Positions 40,000 to 48,432 of a stretch of 64,000 nt of DNA are shown here, piece by piece. Numbering within the stretch: the stretch's first letter is position 1; the number at the start of each line of letters is the position of its first letter. A program made the translations under genes and the position numbers. The notes under the pieces are model-generated. The model saw only the letters and a program-made list of their open reading frames with translations, searched no databases and was not told the DNA's origin. Where the stretch lies: NCBI GenBank assembly GCA_001023575.1, contig CP011489.1, forward strand, positions 930,001 to 994,000, given 5' to 3'. This DNA is from Actinobacteria bacterium IMCC26256. Lineage in GTDB: Bacteria > Actinomycetota > Acidimicrobiia > IMCC26256.

Positions 40000-41492
40000 T
40001 AGTCGGCAGCGGGGGAGCGCTCCCAATCGAGTGATCGCTCTACAGCCCTAGACCAAGTCGCTCTGCGCAATTTGATCTCGTCGCTTGCCATGCTTGGTGT
40101 GAACTCCGCCTCCTCTCTCCACGAGGCTGCTGCCTCTGCTGGAGATGCCCAGACTCCTTCAGCTATACCCGCTAGGTATGCAGCGCCGAGTGCAGTGGTG
40201 TCTTGCACGGCTGGTCGGCGCACCGTTACCCCGAGGAGATCAGCCTGCAACTGGCAGAGAATATCCATAGCGCTTGCGCCACCATCGACCCTCAGTTCGC
40301 CAATCGCTGTACCGGAGGCTTCGTTGATTGCGTCCATCACATCGCAGGTCTGGAATGCCATTGCCTCCTCGACCGCTCTTGCAATGTGAGCGCGCGTTGT
40401 GCCGCGCGTGATACCGACGATTGTTCCTCTCGCATACGGGTCCCAGTGCGGAGATCCGAGGCCTGTGAATGCCGGGACTAGGAATACTCCGCCTGTGTCC
40501 GGGACGCTCTGCGCTAGGGGCCCCACCTCGGAGGCTTGCTTAATTATTCCAAGCCCGTCACGAAGCCACTGCACCGCGGCGCCGGTCACGAAGATCGCAC
40601 CCTCCATCGCATATGTCGTCTCGTTTCCGATCGTCCATGCAATCGTTGTCAAGAGTCCGACCGAGGGCTCCGGGAGTATCGTGCCCAGGTTCACGAGCAC
40701 AAAAGATCCAGTTCCGTAGGTATTCTTCGCCATGCCCTTCTCAAAGCATGCTTGGCCAAAGAGTGCTGCTTGCTGATCGCCAGCGATGCCGCTTATAGGA
40801 ACCGATAATCCGGCGCAAGACTCTGGGTCTGTAATGCCAAAGCGTCCGCTACTCGGCATCACTCTCGGCAAGGATGCGATTGGGACCCCAAATTTGGAGC
40901 AGAGTTCTTCGCTCCATGCGAGCCTCCCGATGTCGTAGAGCATTGTGCGGCTCGCGTTAGATGAATCAGTTGCGTGTACCCGCCCGCCTGTTAAGCACCA
41001 AACCAACCATGAGTCAATTGTTCCAAGAGCGAGGTCTTGATTTCTCTCAACTCCACCGCGCGTGAGTAGCCACTCCATCTTCGTCCCAGAGAAATATGGG
41101 TCAAGGACCAAGCCAGTTAGTTTTCGGATAGTTGGTTCAAAACCCTCAGAGCGCAGTTCGTCGCAGCGTTGAGCGGTGCGTCGATCTTGCCAGACGATTG
41201 CCCGATGCAGTGGTCGACCAGATTTCTTGCTCCAAGCGACTGTGGTCTCTCGCTGGTTAGTTATCCCGATCCCGGCAATCGTGGAGCCGTCTTGGGTGAT
41301 GTGCTCTACAACCTCGGCGAGCGTCGCCTGTGTTGCACTCCAAATCTCGTCTGCATCGTGCTCGACCCAGCCTGGTTGCGGAAAGTACTGAGGGAACTCT
41401 CGGTAGGCACTGAATCGTGGCGTGCCGGTCTCATCTACCGCGAAAGTACGCACACCAGTAGTTCCTGCATCAATACTCAATACAAATGCCAC
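39999..41492 (-). CDS. glpK: Glycerol kinase
   Basis: A 497-residue FGGY-family kinase that phosphorylates glycerol to glycerol-3-phosphate with ATP, the entry step for glycerol use and phospholipid synthesis. The start SIDAGTTGVRTFAVDE is the first phosphate loop; NQRETTVAW carries the glycerol-binding arginine and glutamate; AGDQQAALFGQACFEKGMAKNTYGTGSF is the family signature; and LRVDGGASAMDILCQLQADLLG is the second FGGY signature. The start is GTG at 41492, six bases after AGGAG. It is divergent from the phosphofructokinase across a 160-bp region that contains four 11-bp repeats. Confidence 0.96.
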   Translation of the reverse strand: MAFVLSIDAGTTGVRTFAVDETGTPRFSAYREFPQYFPQPGWVEHDADEIWSATQATLAEVVEHITQDGSTIAGIGITNQRETTVAWSKKSGRPLHRAIVWQDRRTAQRCDELRSEGFEPTIRKLTGLVLDPYFSGTKMEWLLTRGGVERNQDLALGTIDSWLVWCLTGGRVHATDSSNASRTMLYDIGRLAWSEELCSKFGVPIASLPRVMPSSGRFGITDPESCAGLSVPISGIAGDQQAALFGQACFEKGMAKNTYGTGSFVLVNLGTILPEPSVGLLTTIAWTIGNETTYAMEGAIFVTGAAVQWLRDGLGIIKQASEVGPLAQSVPDTGGVFLVPAFTGLGSPHWDPYARGTIVGITRGTTRAHIARAVEEAMAFQTCDVMDAINEASGTAIGELRVDGGASAMDILCQLQADLLGVTVRRPAVQDTTALGAAYLAGIAEGVWASPAEAAASWREEAEFTPSMASDEIKLRRATWSRAVERSLDWERSPAAD

Positions 41493-41533
41493 TAAATACT
41501 CCTGTTTATAGAGTGTTTCAGTCTCTCTGCGCC

Positions 41534-41577
41534 GCTCAGGGTCAGCTCAGGGTGAGCCCCGGGTAAGCCCCTAGGGA
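41534..41577. repeat. Four 11-bp tandem repeats between glpK and the phosphofructokinase gene
   Basis: Consecutive units are GCTCAGGGTCA, GCTCAGGGTGA, GCCCCGGGTAA and GCCCCTAGGGA. They lie in the divergent promoter region, 42 bp from the glpK start, and an 11-bp period keeps them on one face of the DNA. A repeated regulator-binding site is possible. Confidence 0.7.
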
Positions 41578-41652
41578 GTCCCGAGGGATAGTAGGTGGAA
41601 TGCCCGTAGCATAAGCACTTTAGATTTTTAATTGGTTGAGGATGGAGTGATC

Positions 41653-42681
41653 ATGAGAATCGGAATTCTGACCGGAGGTGGGGACTGCCCAGGGCTCAAT
41701 GCCGTTATTCGCGCAGTAGTTCGAAAAGGTGAGGGTCAATACGGCCACGAGGTAATTGGGTTTCTGCATGGTTGGCGAGGAGTAATGGAGAACGAATCGA
41801 TCCCGCTAACAATCGCCGGTACTCGCGGGATTCTTGCCCGCGGTGGCACCGTCCTTCTCTCCTCTCGCACCAATCCGTTCAAGACCTATGGCGGAGAAGC
41901 AAGCTTAAGAAAAACTCTCGATGAGATGTCGATCGATGCTCTCATTGCAATCGGTGGTGAGGACACGCTCGGGGTGGCAGCGCGCTTAGCGGATGCTGGT
42001 ATACGAGTAGTTGGAGTTCCAAAGACGATCGACAATGACCTATCAGCTACGGATGTCACCTTTGGTTTTGATACTGCAGTTCAGACAGCAACGGAGGCGA
42101 TCGACCGGCTCCGTACAACAGCGGAGAGTCACGACCGGGTCATGGTTGTAGAGGTAATGGGGAGGCATGCAGGTTGGATCGCTCTCCACTCTGGAATGGC
42201 CGGAGGTGCCGATGTGATCCTGATCCCTGAGCGCCCATTCGATATTGATGAAGTAGTTGCGTACTTGACGAGCCGCCATTCGGCGGGGCGAAGAGCTTCG
42301 GTGATCGTGGTAGCGGAGGGGGCGACCGCGTTGGAGGGCACGCTTGAGACGATTACCGGCGAGACCGATGACTTCGGGCATGCTCGTCTTGGTGGGATCG
42401 GCAACAGGCTCACCGAGGAGATCGAGCGGCGCACCGGTTGGGAGACTCGTGCGACGATCCTTGGCCATGTGATTCGTGGCGGTACCCCGACCGCTAATGA
42501 TCGACTCCTCGCTACCCGCTTCGGTCTAGCGGCTATTGATGCAGTGCAGGCGGGTGAATTTGGGTCCATGGTCGCGCTGCGGGGTACTCAGATCGTGAGG
42601 GTTCCCCTCGCAGAGGCTGTCGCCACACTGAAGACTGTTCCAGAAGAACGGTATGCAGAGGCTGAAGTATTTTTTGGTTGA
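41653..42681 (+). CDS. pfp: Phosphofructokinase, pyrophosphate-dependent type
   Basis: A 342-residue enzyme that phosphorylates fructose 6-phosphate. GILTGGGDCPGLNAVIRAVV is the family opening, and VMGRHAGWIALHSG and RATILGHVIRGGTPTANDR are substrate-binding segments. Two residues decide the phosphoryl donor in this family: Asp rather than Gly at position 104 and Lys rather than Gly at 124 mark pyrophosphate-dependent enzymes. Here they are D104 (GGEDT) and K124 (PKTIDND), as in the Amycolatopsis-type PPi enzyme, so ATP use is unlikely. GGAG lies seven bases before the ATG at 41653; a TTG at 41632 is less likely. Confidence 0.93.
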   Translation: MRIGILTGGGDCPGLNAVIRAVVRKGEGQYGHEVIGFLHGWRGVMENESIPLTIAGTRGILARGGTVLLSSRTNPFKTYGGEASLRKTLDEMSIDALIAIGGEDTLGVAARLADAGIRVVGVPKTIDNDLSATDVTFGFDTAVQTATEAIDRLRTTAESHDRVMVVEVMGRHAGWIALHSGMAGGADVILIPERPFDIDEVVAYLTSRHSAGRRASVIVVAEGATALEGTLETITGETDDFGHARLGGIGNRLTEEIERRTGWETRATILGHVIRGGTPTANDRLLATRFGLAAIDAVQAGEFGSMVALRGTQIVRVPLAEAVATLKTVPEERYAEAEVFFG

Positions 42682-42717
42682 GTAATTCGGTGCCTATAAG
42701 CGGCTACGGTCATGTAC

Positions 42718-43587
42718 GTGTCTAGCGCCCTTGAAGACCTATTAGTTCTCTTAGACCTCGAGCAGCTCGAGGTCAATCTCTTTCGTGGCGTCAGCCCGGA
42801 TGAGCAGCAGCAGCGAGTCTTCGGCGGGCAGGTCGCCGGTCAGGCTCTAGTGGCTGCAGGGCGCACCGTTGAGGCGAGCAGAGTTCTCCACTCCCTGCAC
42901 TCCTACTTTCTGCGCCCAGGCGACCCGGCTGTTCCGATTATCTACGAGGTCGACCGGATTAGGGATGGCAAGTCCTTTACAACTCGTCGCGTTGTTGCCA
43001 TTCAACACGGGCGCCCAATCTTTAATCTCAGTGCATCGTTCCAAATCAGAGAAGAAGGCCCCGAGCATCAAGATGAGATGCCCAATGTTCCTGGCCCGGA
43101 GACGCTCCTACCATTTCAGGAGCAGATTGCTCCCTATGCCGATCGCTTTGGCCCAGACTTTCGAGATTGGATTATGCGCGAGCGCCCAATTGACTCGCGC
43201 CCAACTGCGCTTCCGGGCTGGCTCGATTCTTCACCGCGCTCACCTGAGCAGAACGTATGGGTGAAAGCCAATGGAGTGCTTCCCGATGATCCGATGCTCC
43301 ACACATGCGTGATTACATACGCGTCGGACTTGACGTTGTTAGATACAGCGATGCTGCCACATGGTGCGAGTTACCTTGAGGGGCGCTTCCAGATCGCAAG
43401 TCTTGACCATGCGATGTGGTTTCATCATGAGTTCCGGGCCGATGAGTGGCTCCTTTATCATCAGCGAAGTTCTGTTGCATCTGGAGCGAGAGGGCTTGCC
43501 TCAGGGAAGTTCTTCAACACAGAAGGCGTGCTTGTCGCAACTGCTATTCAGCAGGGATTAATGCGACCCATTAACTCTTTTGGTTGA
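42718..43587 (+). CDS. tesB: Acyl-CoA thioesterase II (TesB-like)
   Basis: A 289-residue double-hotdog thioesterase that hydrolyses medium- and long-chain acyl-CoA. LEVNLFRGVSPDEQQQRVFGGQVAGQALVAAGRTV is the TesB opening, HSLHSYFLRPGDPAVPIIYEV the first hotdog, and LDHAMWFHHEFRADEWLLYHQRS carries the aspartate of the second. ASGARGLASGKFF and VATAIQQGLMR end the fold. TACGGT (42705-42710) ends seven bases before the GTG at 42718, so translation probably begins there on a leaderless mRNA; an ATG six bases earlier would overlap the hexamer spacing. Its 3' end overlaps the convergent epoxide-hydrolase-like gene by 17 nt. Confidence 0.94.
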   Translation: MSSALEDLLVLLDLEQLEVNLFRGVSPDEQQQRVFGGQVAGQALVAAGRTVEASRVLHSLHSYFLRPGDPAVPIIYEVDRIRDGKSFTTRRVVAIQHGRPIFNLSASFQIREEGPEHQDEMPNVPGPETLLPFQEQIAPYADRFGPDFRDWIMRERPIDSRPTALPGWLDSSPRSPEQNVWVKANGVLPDDPMLHTCVITYASDLTLLDTAMLPHGASYLEGRFQIASLDHAMWFHHEFRADEWLLYHQRSSVASGARGLASGKFFNTEGVLVATAIQQGLMRPINSFG

Positions 43588-44494
43588 GCAGATCACTGCA
43601 GAACTCAATCATGTGGGCCGAGAGAGCGGCATCTGCCTCCCACTGAACAAAGTGGCCGCACTCGGGAATGTTGATCGGCCCAACTCTGTTCGAGAAGACA
43701 ATCTCGGACATGAGATCAAAATCAGGGCTAATTACGTGGTCAGCGGTTCCGAATAGGACCAGCGTCTGCGTTGCGCTCTCTTGATTAGCAAAGAGCGCAG
43801 GGCCTGAACGCTTGGATGAATCGAAGACACTCTCATACGCACCGAACGAAGCCCGTAGGTGTGCCTCGTCGCTAAAGGGCTCGACCATGAAGTCGATCGC
43901 CGCCTCATTGAAAGCGCCGGGGTATGCCCAGAGGCGAGAGTTATAAAAAGCGCTTATGTATTGAGTTCGCAGTTCGGGCGTACTCAACTCGGCACTAAGG
44001 GAATCAGCATCTGTGCCCTGACGCATGAAGTAATCGAGAGCATCCGCCTCTGGTCTCGTGCGGAGTCCATGCATCTTCTCTCTCAAAAACGGAAGGGGAC
44101 TATTGAAGAGAATCATGCGATCAACCCACTCAGGGCGCGCAGTGCTGAGCTCTTGAATGACCGGTCCGCCTAGGTCTCCACCTGCAACGACAATGCGTTC
44201 ATGCCCTAGGTGATCATGTACCAATGCGTAGAGGTCGCCGGCGTGGGCAGGGATGTCGTTGAATCCATCTGGGCCAAGCGCCGAGTCACCGAAACCTCGG
44301 AGATCAGGGGCTATGACCTCGAAGCCAGCGTCGACTAGTTGATCAATTACTCGCCACCAGATCCGCTTCGTCTCGGGCCAGCCGTGGACAAGTAGAAGTG
44401 GCACACCGCCTACTCCACAGCGCACGAATACCTGCTTAAAACCCCTTATGTTTGTCTCCTCAATGCGGAAGCGATCTGGGCGAAGGTCATCCAT
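43571..44494 (-). CDS. Alpha/beta hydrolase, epoxide hydrolase/haloalkane dehalogenase type
   Basis: A 307-residue alpha/beta-hydrolase. HGWPETKRIWW is the oxyanion region, the nucleophile aspartate is in VAGGDLGGPV (aspartate, not serine, as in epoxide hydrolases and dehalogenases), and the catalytic histidine is in PECGHFVQWEAD. The cap domain lies between residues about 130 and 220. It should open epoxides or remove halogens from small lipophilic molecules. The ATG overlaps the stop of the endonuclease IV gene by one base (TAATG), so the two are an operon. The 17-nt 3' overlap with tesB leaves no room for a terminator. Confidence 0.88.
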   Translation of the reverse strand: MDDLRPDRFRIEETNIRGFKQVFVRCGVGGVPLLLVHGWPETKRIWWRVIDQLVDAGFEVIAPDLRGFGDSALGPDGFNDIPAHAGDLYALVHDHLGHERIVVAGGDLGGPVIQELSTARPEWVDRMILFNSPLPFLREKMHGLRTRPEADALDYFMRQGTDADSLSAELSTPELRTQYISAFYNSRLWAYPGAFNEAAIDFMVEPFSDEAHLRASFGAYESVFDSSKRSGPALFANQESATQTLVLFGTADHVISPDFDLMSEIVFSNRVGPINIPECGHFVQWEADAALSAHMIEFCSDLLNQKS

Positions 44495-45354
44495 TACGAG
44501 GCTCGCGATTTTGAAGAGATGAGGCGACGCACAATTGCTATGTCCTCACCGTTCTCCTTAGCGTCACCCGGAGTCTCGAGAATAAGAGGGGCATGCTTGA
44601 GCTCGGGCCAAGCAAGGATTTTTTGTAGTGGTTCTTCGCCTATCTCTCCTTGGCCTATGCGAGCATGTCGATCGCGTCTAGATCCAAGTCCGTCAAGTGA
44701 GTCGTTGACATGAATCACCTTCACGCGCTCGGGTCCGATCTCTTTTAACGATGCGCGCATCTTCTTGCGCCCAGTCTCCGATGTGATATCTACACCTGCA
44801 GCAAAAAGGTGGCACGTGTCTAAACAGATTCCTAGTCTCGGGTGCCACTCTGCGGCCTCAAATACATCTGCCAACTCGTCGATGGTTCCCGCGATTAGCG
44901 AACCAGACCCCGCAGTGAGCTCGATCAGAATATTGGAGTCTGGTATGGCCTCGAGTAGATCAACGACGGTCTCACCTGCGCGCGCAACTGCCTCGTCGCG
45001 CGACTCTCCTTTGGCACTTCCGGTATGGACAACAACTCCGCGTGCCGCAAGCCTCACTCCGCGTTCAAGGGAGAACCCAAGGTTGATGATGCTGCGCTCG
45101 TGTACGACTGGGTCGGGGGCTCCAATGTTGACCAGGTAGGGAGAGTGGAGGAGAAGCGGCCACCCTCTATCGACTACGCCCTGCGCTAAAAGTTCCTCCT
45201 CCGCAAGGTCAGGGGAGGGGACCGCCCACCCCCTTGGATTGGATGGGAATGCCTGAATTGCATCGCAGCCACGCTCCTCTCCATGCGCAAGGGCGCGTGA
45301 GAGTCCCCCTGCAACGGAGACGTGACAGCCGATGGATCGCTTTGTTGATGCCAT
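44494..45354 (-). CDS. nfo: Endonuclease IV (AP endonuclease)
   Basis: A 286-residue metal-dependent DNA repair nuclease of the Nfo family. It cuts the backbone 5' of abasic sites. The three-zinc ligand segments are all visible: GCHVSVAGG, VVVHTGSAKG, LIELTAGSG, LGICLDTCHLFAAG, VIHVNDSLDGLGSRRDRHARIGQGEIG and LILETPG. The ATG at 45354 has no Shine-Dalgarno sequence; a TACGGT hexamer lies eight bases upstream and overlaps the -10 of the divergent LmbE gene. A GTG further upstream (45375) is less likely. It is co-transcribed with the epoxide hydrolase gene. Confidence 0.94.
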   Translation of the reverse strand: MASTKRSIGCHVSVAGGLSRALAHGEERGCDAIQAFPSNPRGWAVPSPDLAEEELLAQGVVDRGWPLLLHSPYLVNIGAPDPVVHERSIINLGFSLERGVRLAARGVVVHTGSAKGESRDEAVARAGETVVDLLEAIPDSNILIELTAGSGSLIAGTIDELADVFEAAEWHPRLGICLDTCHLFAAGVDITSETGRKKMRASLKEIGPERVKVIHVNDSLDGLGSRRDRHARIGQGEIGEEPLQKILAWPELKHAPLILETPGDAKENGEDIAIVRRLISSKSRAS

Positions 45355-45360
45355 GGGCAG

Positions 45361-45368
45361 GTACCGTA
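45361..45368. promoter_or_regulatory. Overlapping divergent -10 elements (nfo and lmbE-like gene)
   Basis: The bases GTACCGTA contain TACCGT on the plus strand (45362-45367, six bases before the ATG at 45374) and TACGGT on the minus strand (45368-45363, eight bases before the ATG at 45354). Both genes lack Shine-Dalgarno sites, so the 19-bp gap appears to hold two overlapping leaderless promoters. Confidence 0.55.
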
Positions 45369-45373
45369 CCGGC

Positions 45374-46090
45374 ATGATGGAGATCGTAGAGATACCAAAG
45401 CGAGCATTAGCTATTTATGCCCACCCTGATGACCCTGAGGTCTCGGCAGGAGGCACGCTTGCGCGCTGGGCTCAGGCCGGTTCTGAGGTTTGGGTATTGG
45501 TCACCACTCTCGGGGATAAGGGAAGCGACGACCCGGCTACCGACCCGAGAGCGATGGCCAATCAGCGGCGCGAGGAGACCAATGAGGCAATGCAGGTATT
45601 AGGGCTTGCTGGGAGCCTCCATCTTGATTATCCAGACGGAGAGATTGAAGACTCAATTGAACTGCGCGAACTCATCGTTAGGCATGTTCGCGAACTCCGC
45701 CCAGAGGTGATCCTCTGCCCAGACCCGACAGCGCTCTTCTTCGGTGATCGGTATATAAATCACAGAGATCATCGCATTACAGGCCTTGCTGCACTCGATG
45801 CAGTTGCTCCAGCCTCTGCTAATCCGCATTACTTTCCGCAGCACATAGCAGAGGGTCTTTTGCCGCACTCGGTGTCACAAGTTTTGTGCTCAGGGACCCT
45901 TGCGCCGAATGCGTGGGTCGATGTCGCTGCCACAATCGATCTAAAAATTGCTGCGGTCGGGTGCCATGCGAGCCAGGTTGGCGAGGAGGCGTTGTGGCTT
46001 CCCGAGGTGATACGAGATCGTGCAGCTGCAGCTGGAGCGGAGGTAGGGGTCGAGTTCGCGGAGGCTTTTCGGAGACTAGAGATCTCTTAA
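45374..46090 (+). CDS. LmbE/PIG-L-family zinc deacetylase
   Basis: A 238-residue N-acetylglucosamine-type deacetylase. The zinc and catalytic motif is YAHPDDPEVSAGGTLARWA, and the third histidine segment is NHRDHRITG. This is the fold of MshB and Mca, which act on mycothiol and its conjugates in Actinobacteria, and of other PIG-L proteins; which one cannot be told from these motifs. A TACCGT hexamer ends six bases before the ATG at 45374, and a second ATG follows immediately at 45377. It is divergent from nfo and convergent with the small membrane protein gene. Confidence 0.86.
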   Translation: MMEIVEIPKRALAIYAHPDDPEVSAGGTLARWAQAGSEVWVLVTTLGDKGSDDPATDPRAMANQRREETNEAMQVLGLAGSLHLDYPDGEIEDSIELRELIVRHVRELRPEVILCPDPTALFFGDRYINHRDHRITGLAALDAVAPASANPHYFPQHIAEGLLPHSVSQVLCSGTLAPNAWVDVAATIDLKIAAVGCHASQVGEEALWLPEVIRDRAAAAGAEVGVEFAEAFRRLEIS

Positions 46091-46119
46091 GCCTCGGTGC
46101 AGAGTTTTTGTTTAGACGA

Positions 46120-46413
46120 TCAGGATCGTGGTCTTCGCCACTCTGCCATTGCGCGAAGTGTAAGCACCGCTACGATCCCCACCCCAATGGCGCAGAAGGC
46201 ACCGCCGATTAAGGCTCCAATCGCCTGTGATGCTGCACAGTCGCTAGAGCGCATGACATCGCACTGCACCCCGGCAACTCCATAACCAATTACTGCTCCG
46301 AGTACTCCGCTCAATACGGTGAGTCCATAGGCGATGAAGAAAGCCGCTTTTCTTGGACCAGGTCCCGTGTCGAACCCGGATGTATCAGATGTGGTGGCTT
46401 CGCCGTTCTCCAT
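46120..46413 (-). CDS. Small two-helix membrane protein
   Basis: A 97-residue protein of unknown function. Two hydrophobic helices (AAFFIAYGLTVLSGVLGAVIGYGVAG and AIGALIGGAFCAIGVGIVAVLTLRAM) flank a short loop with two cysteines (QCDVMRSSDC), which could form a disulfide outside the membrane. The N-terminal 28 residues are polar. No Shine-Dalgarno sequence is seen. A TACAAT hexamer (46426-46421) ends seven bases before the ATG at 46413, so the gene is probably leaderless and that ATG the true start; a GTG at 46449 is the alternative. Confidence 0.65.
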   Translation of the reverse strand: MENGEATTSDTSGFDTGPGPRKAAFFIAYGLTVLSGVLGAVIGYGVAGVQCDVMRSSDCAASQAIGALIGGAFCAIGVGIVAVLTLRAMAEWRRPRS

Positions 46414-46479
46414 ACAACCGATTGTAGGCAGAGATGTTTCGTCAAGCACTACGCAGAAGTCCGTGGCAAACTAGGCGGA

Positions 46480-46980
46480 GTGAAGAACGTTTTTTATGTA
46501 GCCGGAGCAGTACTAGAGCGCGATGCCAGCCTCCTGCTGGTGCGCAACCTCCGCCGCAATGGTGCCCATGATTGGAGCACTCCTGGAGGGGTCATCGACC
46601 CGACCGACGCGAGTGTCTTGCATGGATTGACGCGCGAGGTCGAGGAGGAGACTGGTCTACGAGTTCTCTCATGGTCGGGGCTTCTCTATGAAGTCACTGC
46701 TACATCGCTAGACCTCGGGTGGGAGATGCGCTGCGAGGTACACCTAGCGGCAGAGGTAGATGGTGAGATCACAATCAATGACCCCGATGGGATCGTCGAT
46801 CATGCTGCATTTATCTCGGTCGACGATTTAGGCGAGCACCTCGAACTCTGCTTCCCTTGGGTAAGCGAGCCCCTAACTGAGTGGTTATCGCAGCGATGGC
46901 CCCTTGGGGAGGTCCGCAACTTTCAATACGAAGTCACGGGCTCGTCTCTCTCATCGCTCGTAGCCACAAGAGTCGTTTAG
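46480..46980 (+). CDS. Nudix hydrolase with modified Nudix box
   Basis: A 166-residue protein. The Nudix region is GGVIDPTDASVLHGLTREVEEETGL. The REVEEETGL half is perfect, but the usual glutamate before it is aspartate or missing, and there is one extra residue in the spacing, so activity may be altered. The family hydrolyses nucleoside diphosphates linked to other groups, often as housecleaning enzymes. The start is GTG at 46480. The DinB gene follows 18 bp later on the same strand, so a link to nucleotide-pool or DNA damage handling is plausible. Confidence 0.85.
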   Translation: MKNVFYVAGAVLERDASLLLVRNLRRNGAHDWSTPGGVIDPTDASVLHGLTREVEEETGLRVLSWSGLLYEVTATSLDLGWEMRCEVHLAAEVDGEITINDPDGIVDHAAFISVDDLGEHLELCFPWVSEPLTEWLSQRWPLGEVRNFQYEVTGSSLSSLVATRVV

Positions 46981-46998
46981 TCCGGTGAGATTTATTAA

Positions 46999-48285
46999 GT
47001 GAGGGATGAGCCAACTTTTCTGCATCTTGATCTAGATGCATTCTTCGCATCGGTAGAACAACGAGATGATCCAACACTGCGCGGGCGCCCTGTAATTGTG
47101 GGTGGGACGGGAGGTCGTGGCGTTGTCGCTGCTGCATCCTATGAAGCGAGGGAGTTTGGAGTTAGAAGCGCAATGCCGACTATCCAGGCAGAGCGACTCT
47201 GTCCAAATGGCGTCTACTTGCCGCCGCGCTTTGACGCATATCAGAAGGCAAGTCGAGCAGTTATGAAGATTATGTCGAGCGTCACTTCGTTAGTAGAGCC
47301 GCTCTCCCTAGATGAGGCATTCTTAGATGTTGCAGGGGCGATGCGGAGATTCAGAGACCCTCACGCAATTGCCGAATTCATGCGCTCAAGTATTCAACGA
47401 GATGTCGGACTCACAGCATCCGTTGGCGGTGCTACTACAAAAATGCTTGCAAAGATCGCTAGCGACCTTGCCAAACCGGATGGCGTTCTTATAGTTAAAC
47501 CCGGCGATGAGTTGAAGGTCCTTCATCCGCTGCCGGTAAATCGTTTGTGGGGGGTTGGCCCTGCGACGAGGGAGAGGCTTGATCGCTTTGGAGTAAAGAC
47601 AATTGGGGATCTCTCGAGGATCCCTGAGGCAACACTTGTCGGAGCCCTAGGTGCAGCGAGTGGAAAGCACCTTCATGCTCTCTCTTGGAATAGAGATGAG
47701 CGAGGCATACGGCCAGATCAAGAGACAAAGTCTGTGAGTCATGAAGAGACGTTCTCGGAGGACAAGACTGATCGCATTGAACTTCAGCGAGAGCTTGTAC
47801 GCATGACTGAGCGAGTCGGTGCTCGTCTACGGAGTGCCGGCCTTGCGGGGCGCACGATTCAGGTAAAGGTGAAGTACCACGACTTCAGGCAGGTCACACG
47901 CTCAGCAACTCTTGATCACCTCACCGACCTAGCCGGTGAGATTGGCCCGGTCGCCCGCAACCTCCTCAGCGGCCTTGAGATCGCGGGGGGAGTGCGCCTC
48001 CTTGGAGTCTCAGTTACCGGGCTCTCATCCCAGGGCGAGCGCGAGGAGCAGTTGAGTTTTGACTCTGGGGCGGATCTAGGCAATCGCGAGGCTCGAAGGG
48101 CGCTCGAGCTAGCTGTGGATGCCGTGCGCGAAAAATTCGGCGATGACTCCCTCGGCTCAGGTGCCGTAATCGACGATGGGCGAGTGAGAGCAGACAGAAA
48201 GGGTTCGCTCTACGGGCCTCTTGCGTCTGGCGAGCAGGATCGAGGCCAAGATGCTCCCAGGGGGCGAGAGGGAGACCCGAGTTAA
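46999..48285 (+). CDS. dinB: DNA polymerase IV (Y family)
   Basis: A 428-residue translesion DNA polymerase. The catalytic metal ligands are in FLHLDLDAFFASVEQ and in LSLDEAFLD. PVIVGGTGGRGVVAAASYEARE is the finger domain, NRLWGVGPATRERL the helix-hairpin-helix of the thumb, and KTVSHEETF-like VSHEETFSED begins the little-finger domain. EEQLSFDSG near the C-terminus resembles a beta-clamp-binding motif. The start is a GTG at 46999 without a clear ribosome binding site. No SOS box is visible upstream, unlike the HNH gene at 37741. Probably co-transcribed with the Nudix gene. Confidence 0.94.
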   Translation: MRDEPTFLHLDLDAFFASVEQRDDPTLRGRPVIVGGTGGRGVVAAASYEAREFGVRSAMPTIQAERLCPNGVYLPPRFDAYQKASRAVMKIMSSVTSLVEPLSLDEAFLDVAGAMRRFRDPHAIAEFMRSSIQRDVGLTASVGGATTKMLAKIASDLAKPDGVLIVKPGDELKVLHPLPVNRLWGVGPATRERLDRFGVKTIGDLSRIPEATLVGALGAASGKHLHALSWNRDERGIRPDQETKSVSHEETFSEDKTDRIELQRELVRMTERVGARLRSAGLAGRTIQVKVKYHDFRQVTRSATLDHLTDLAGEIGPVARNLLSGLEIAGGVRLLGVSVTGLSSQGEREEQLSFDSGADLGNREARRALELAVDAVREKFGDDSLGSGAVIDDGRVRADRKGSLYGPLASGEQDRGQDAPRGREGDPS

Positions 48286-48432
48286 ACAATCTCCGAACTA
48301 CCCCGCCTTATTCTCGGGCTTGCCGGCGCTAGGAGAATCGCAGTTGGCTCAGTTATGATACGGAAGGCGCACTAAGTGCTCCGGTAATGATGTCGATCGG
48401 GCGCTATGTGTCCGCCAAATCTAGGGTCGAAA

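Noticed and set aside
41169-41495. Plus-strand open frame of 108 codons opposite glpK
   Set aside because: glpK is unmistakable in this region; the opposite frame shows no family features.
46981-46998. SOS box in front of dinB
   Set aside because: No GAAC-N4-GTTC palindrome is present in the short gap or in the preceding Nudix gene end.
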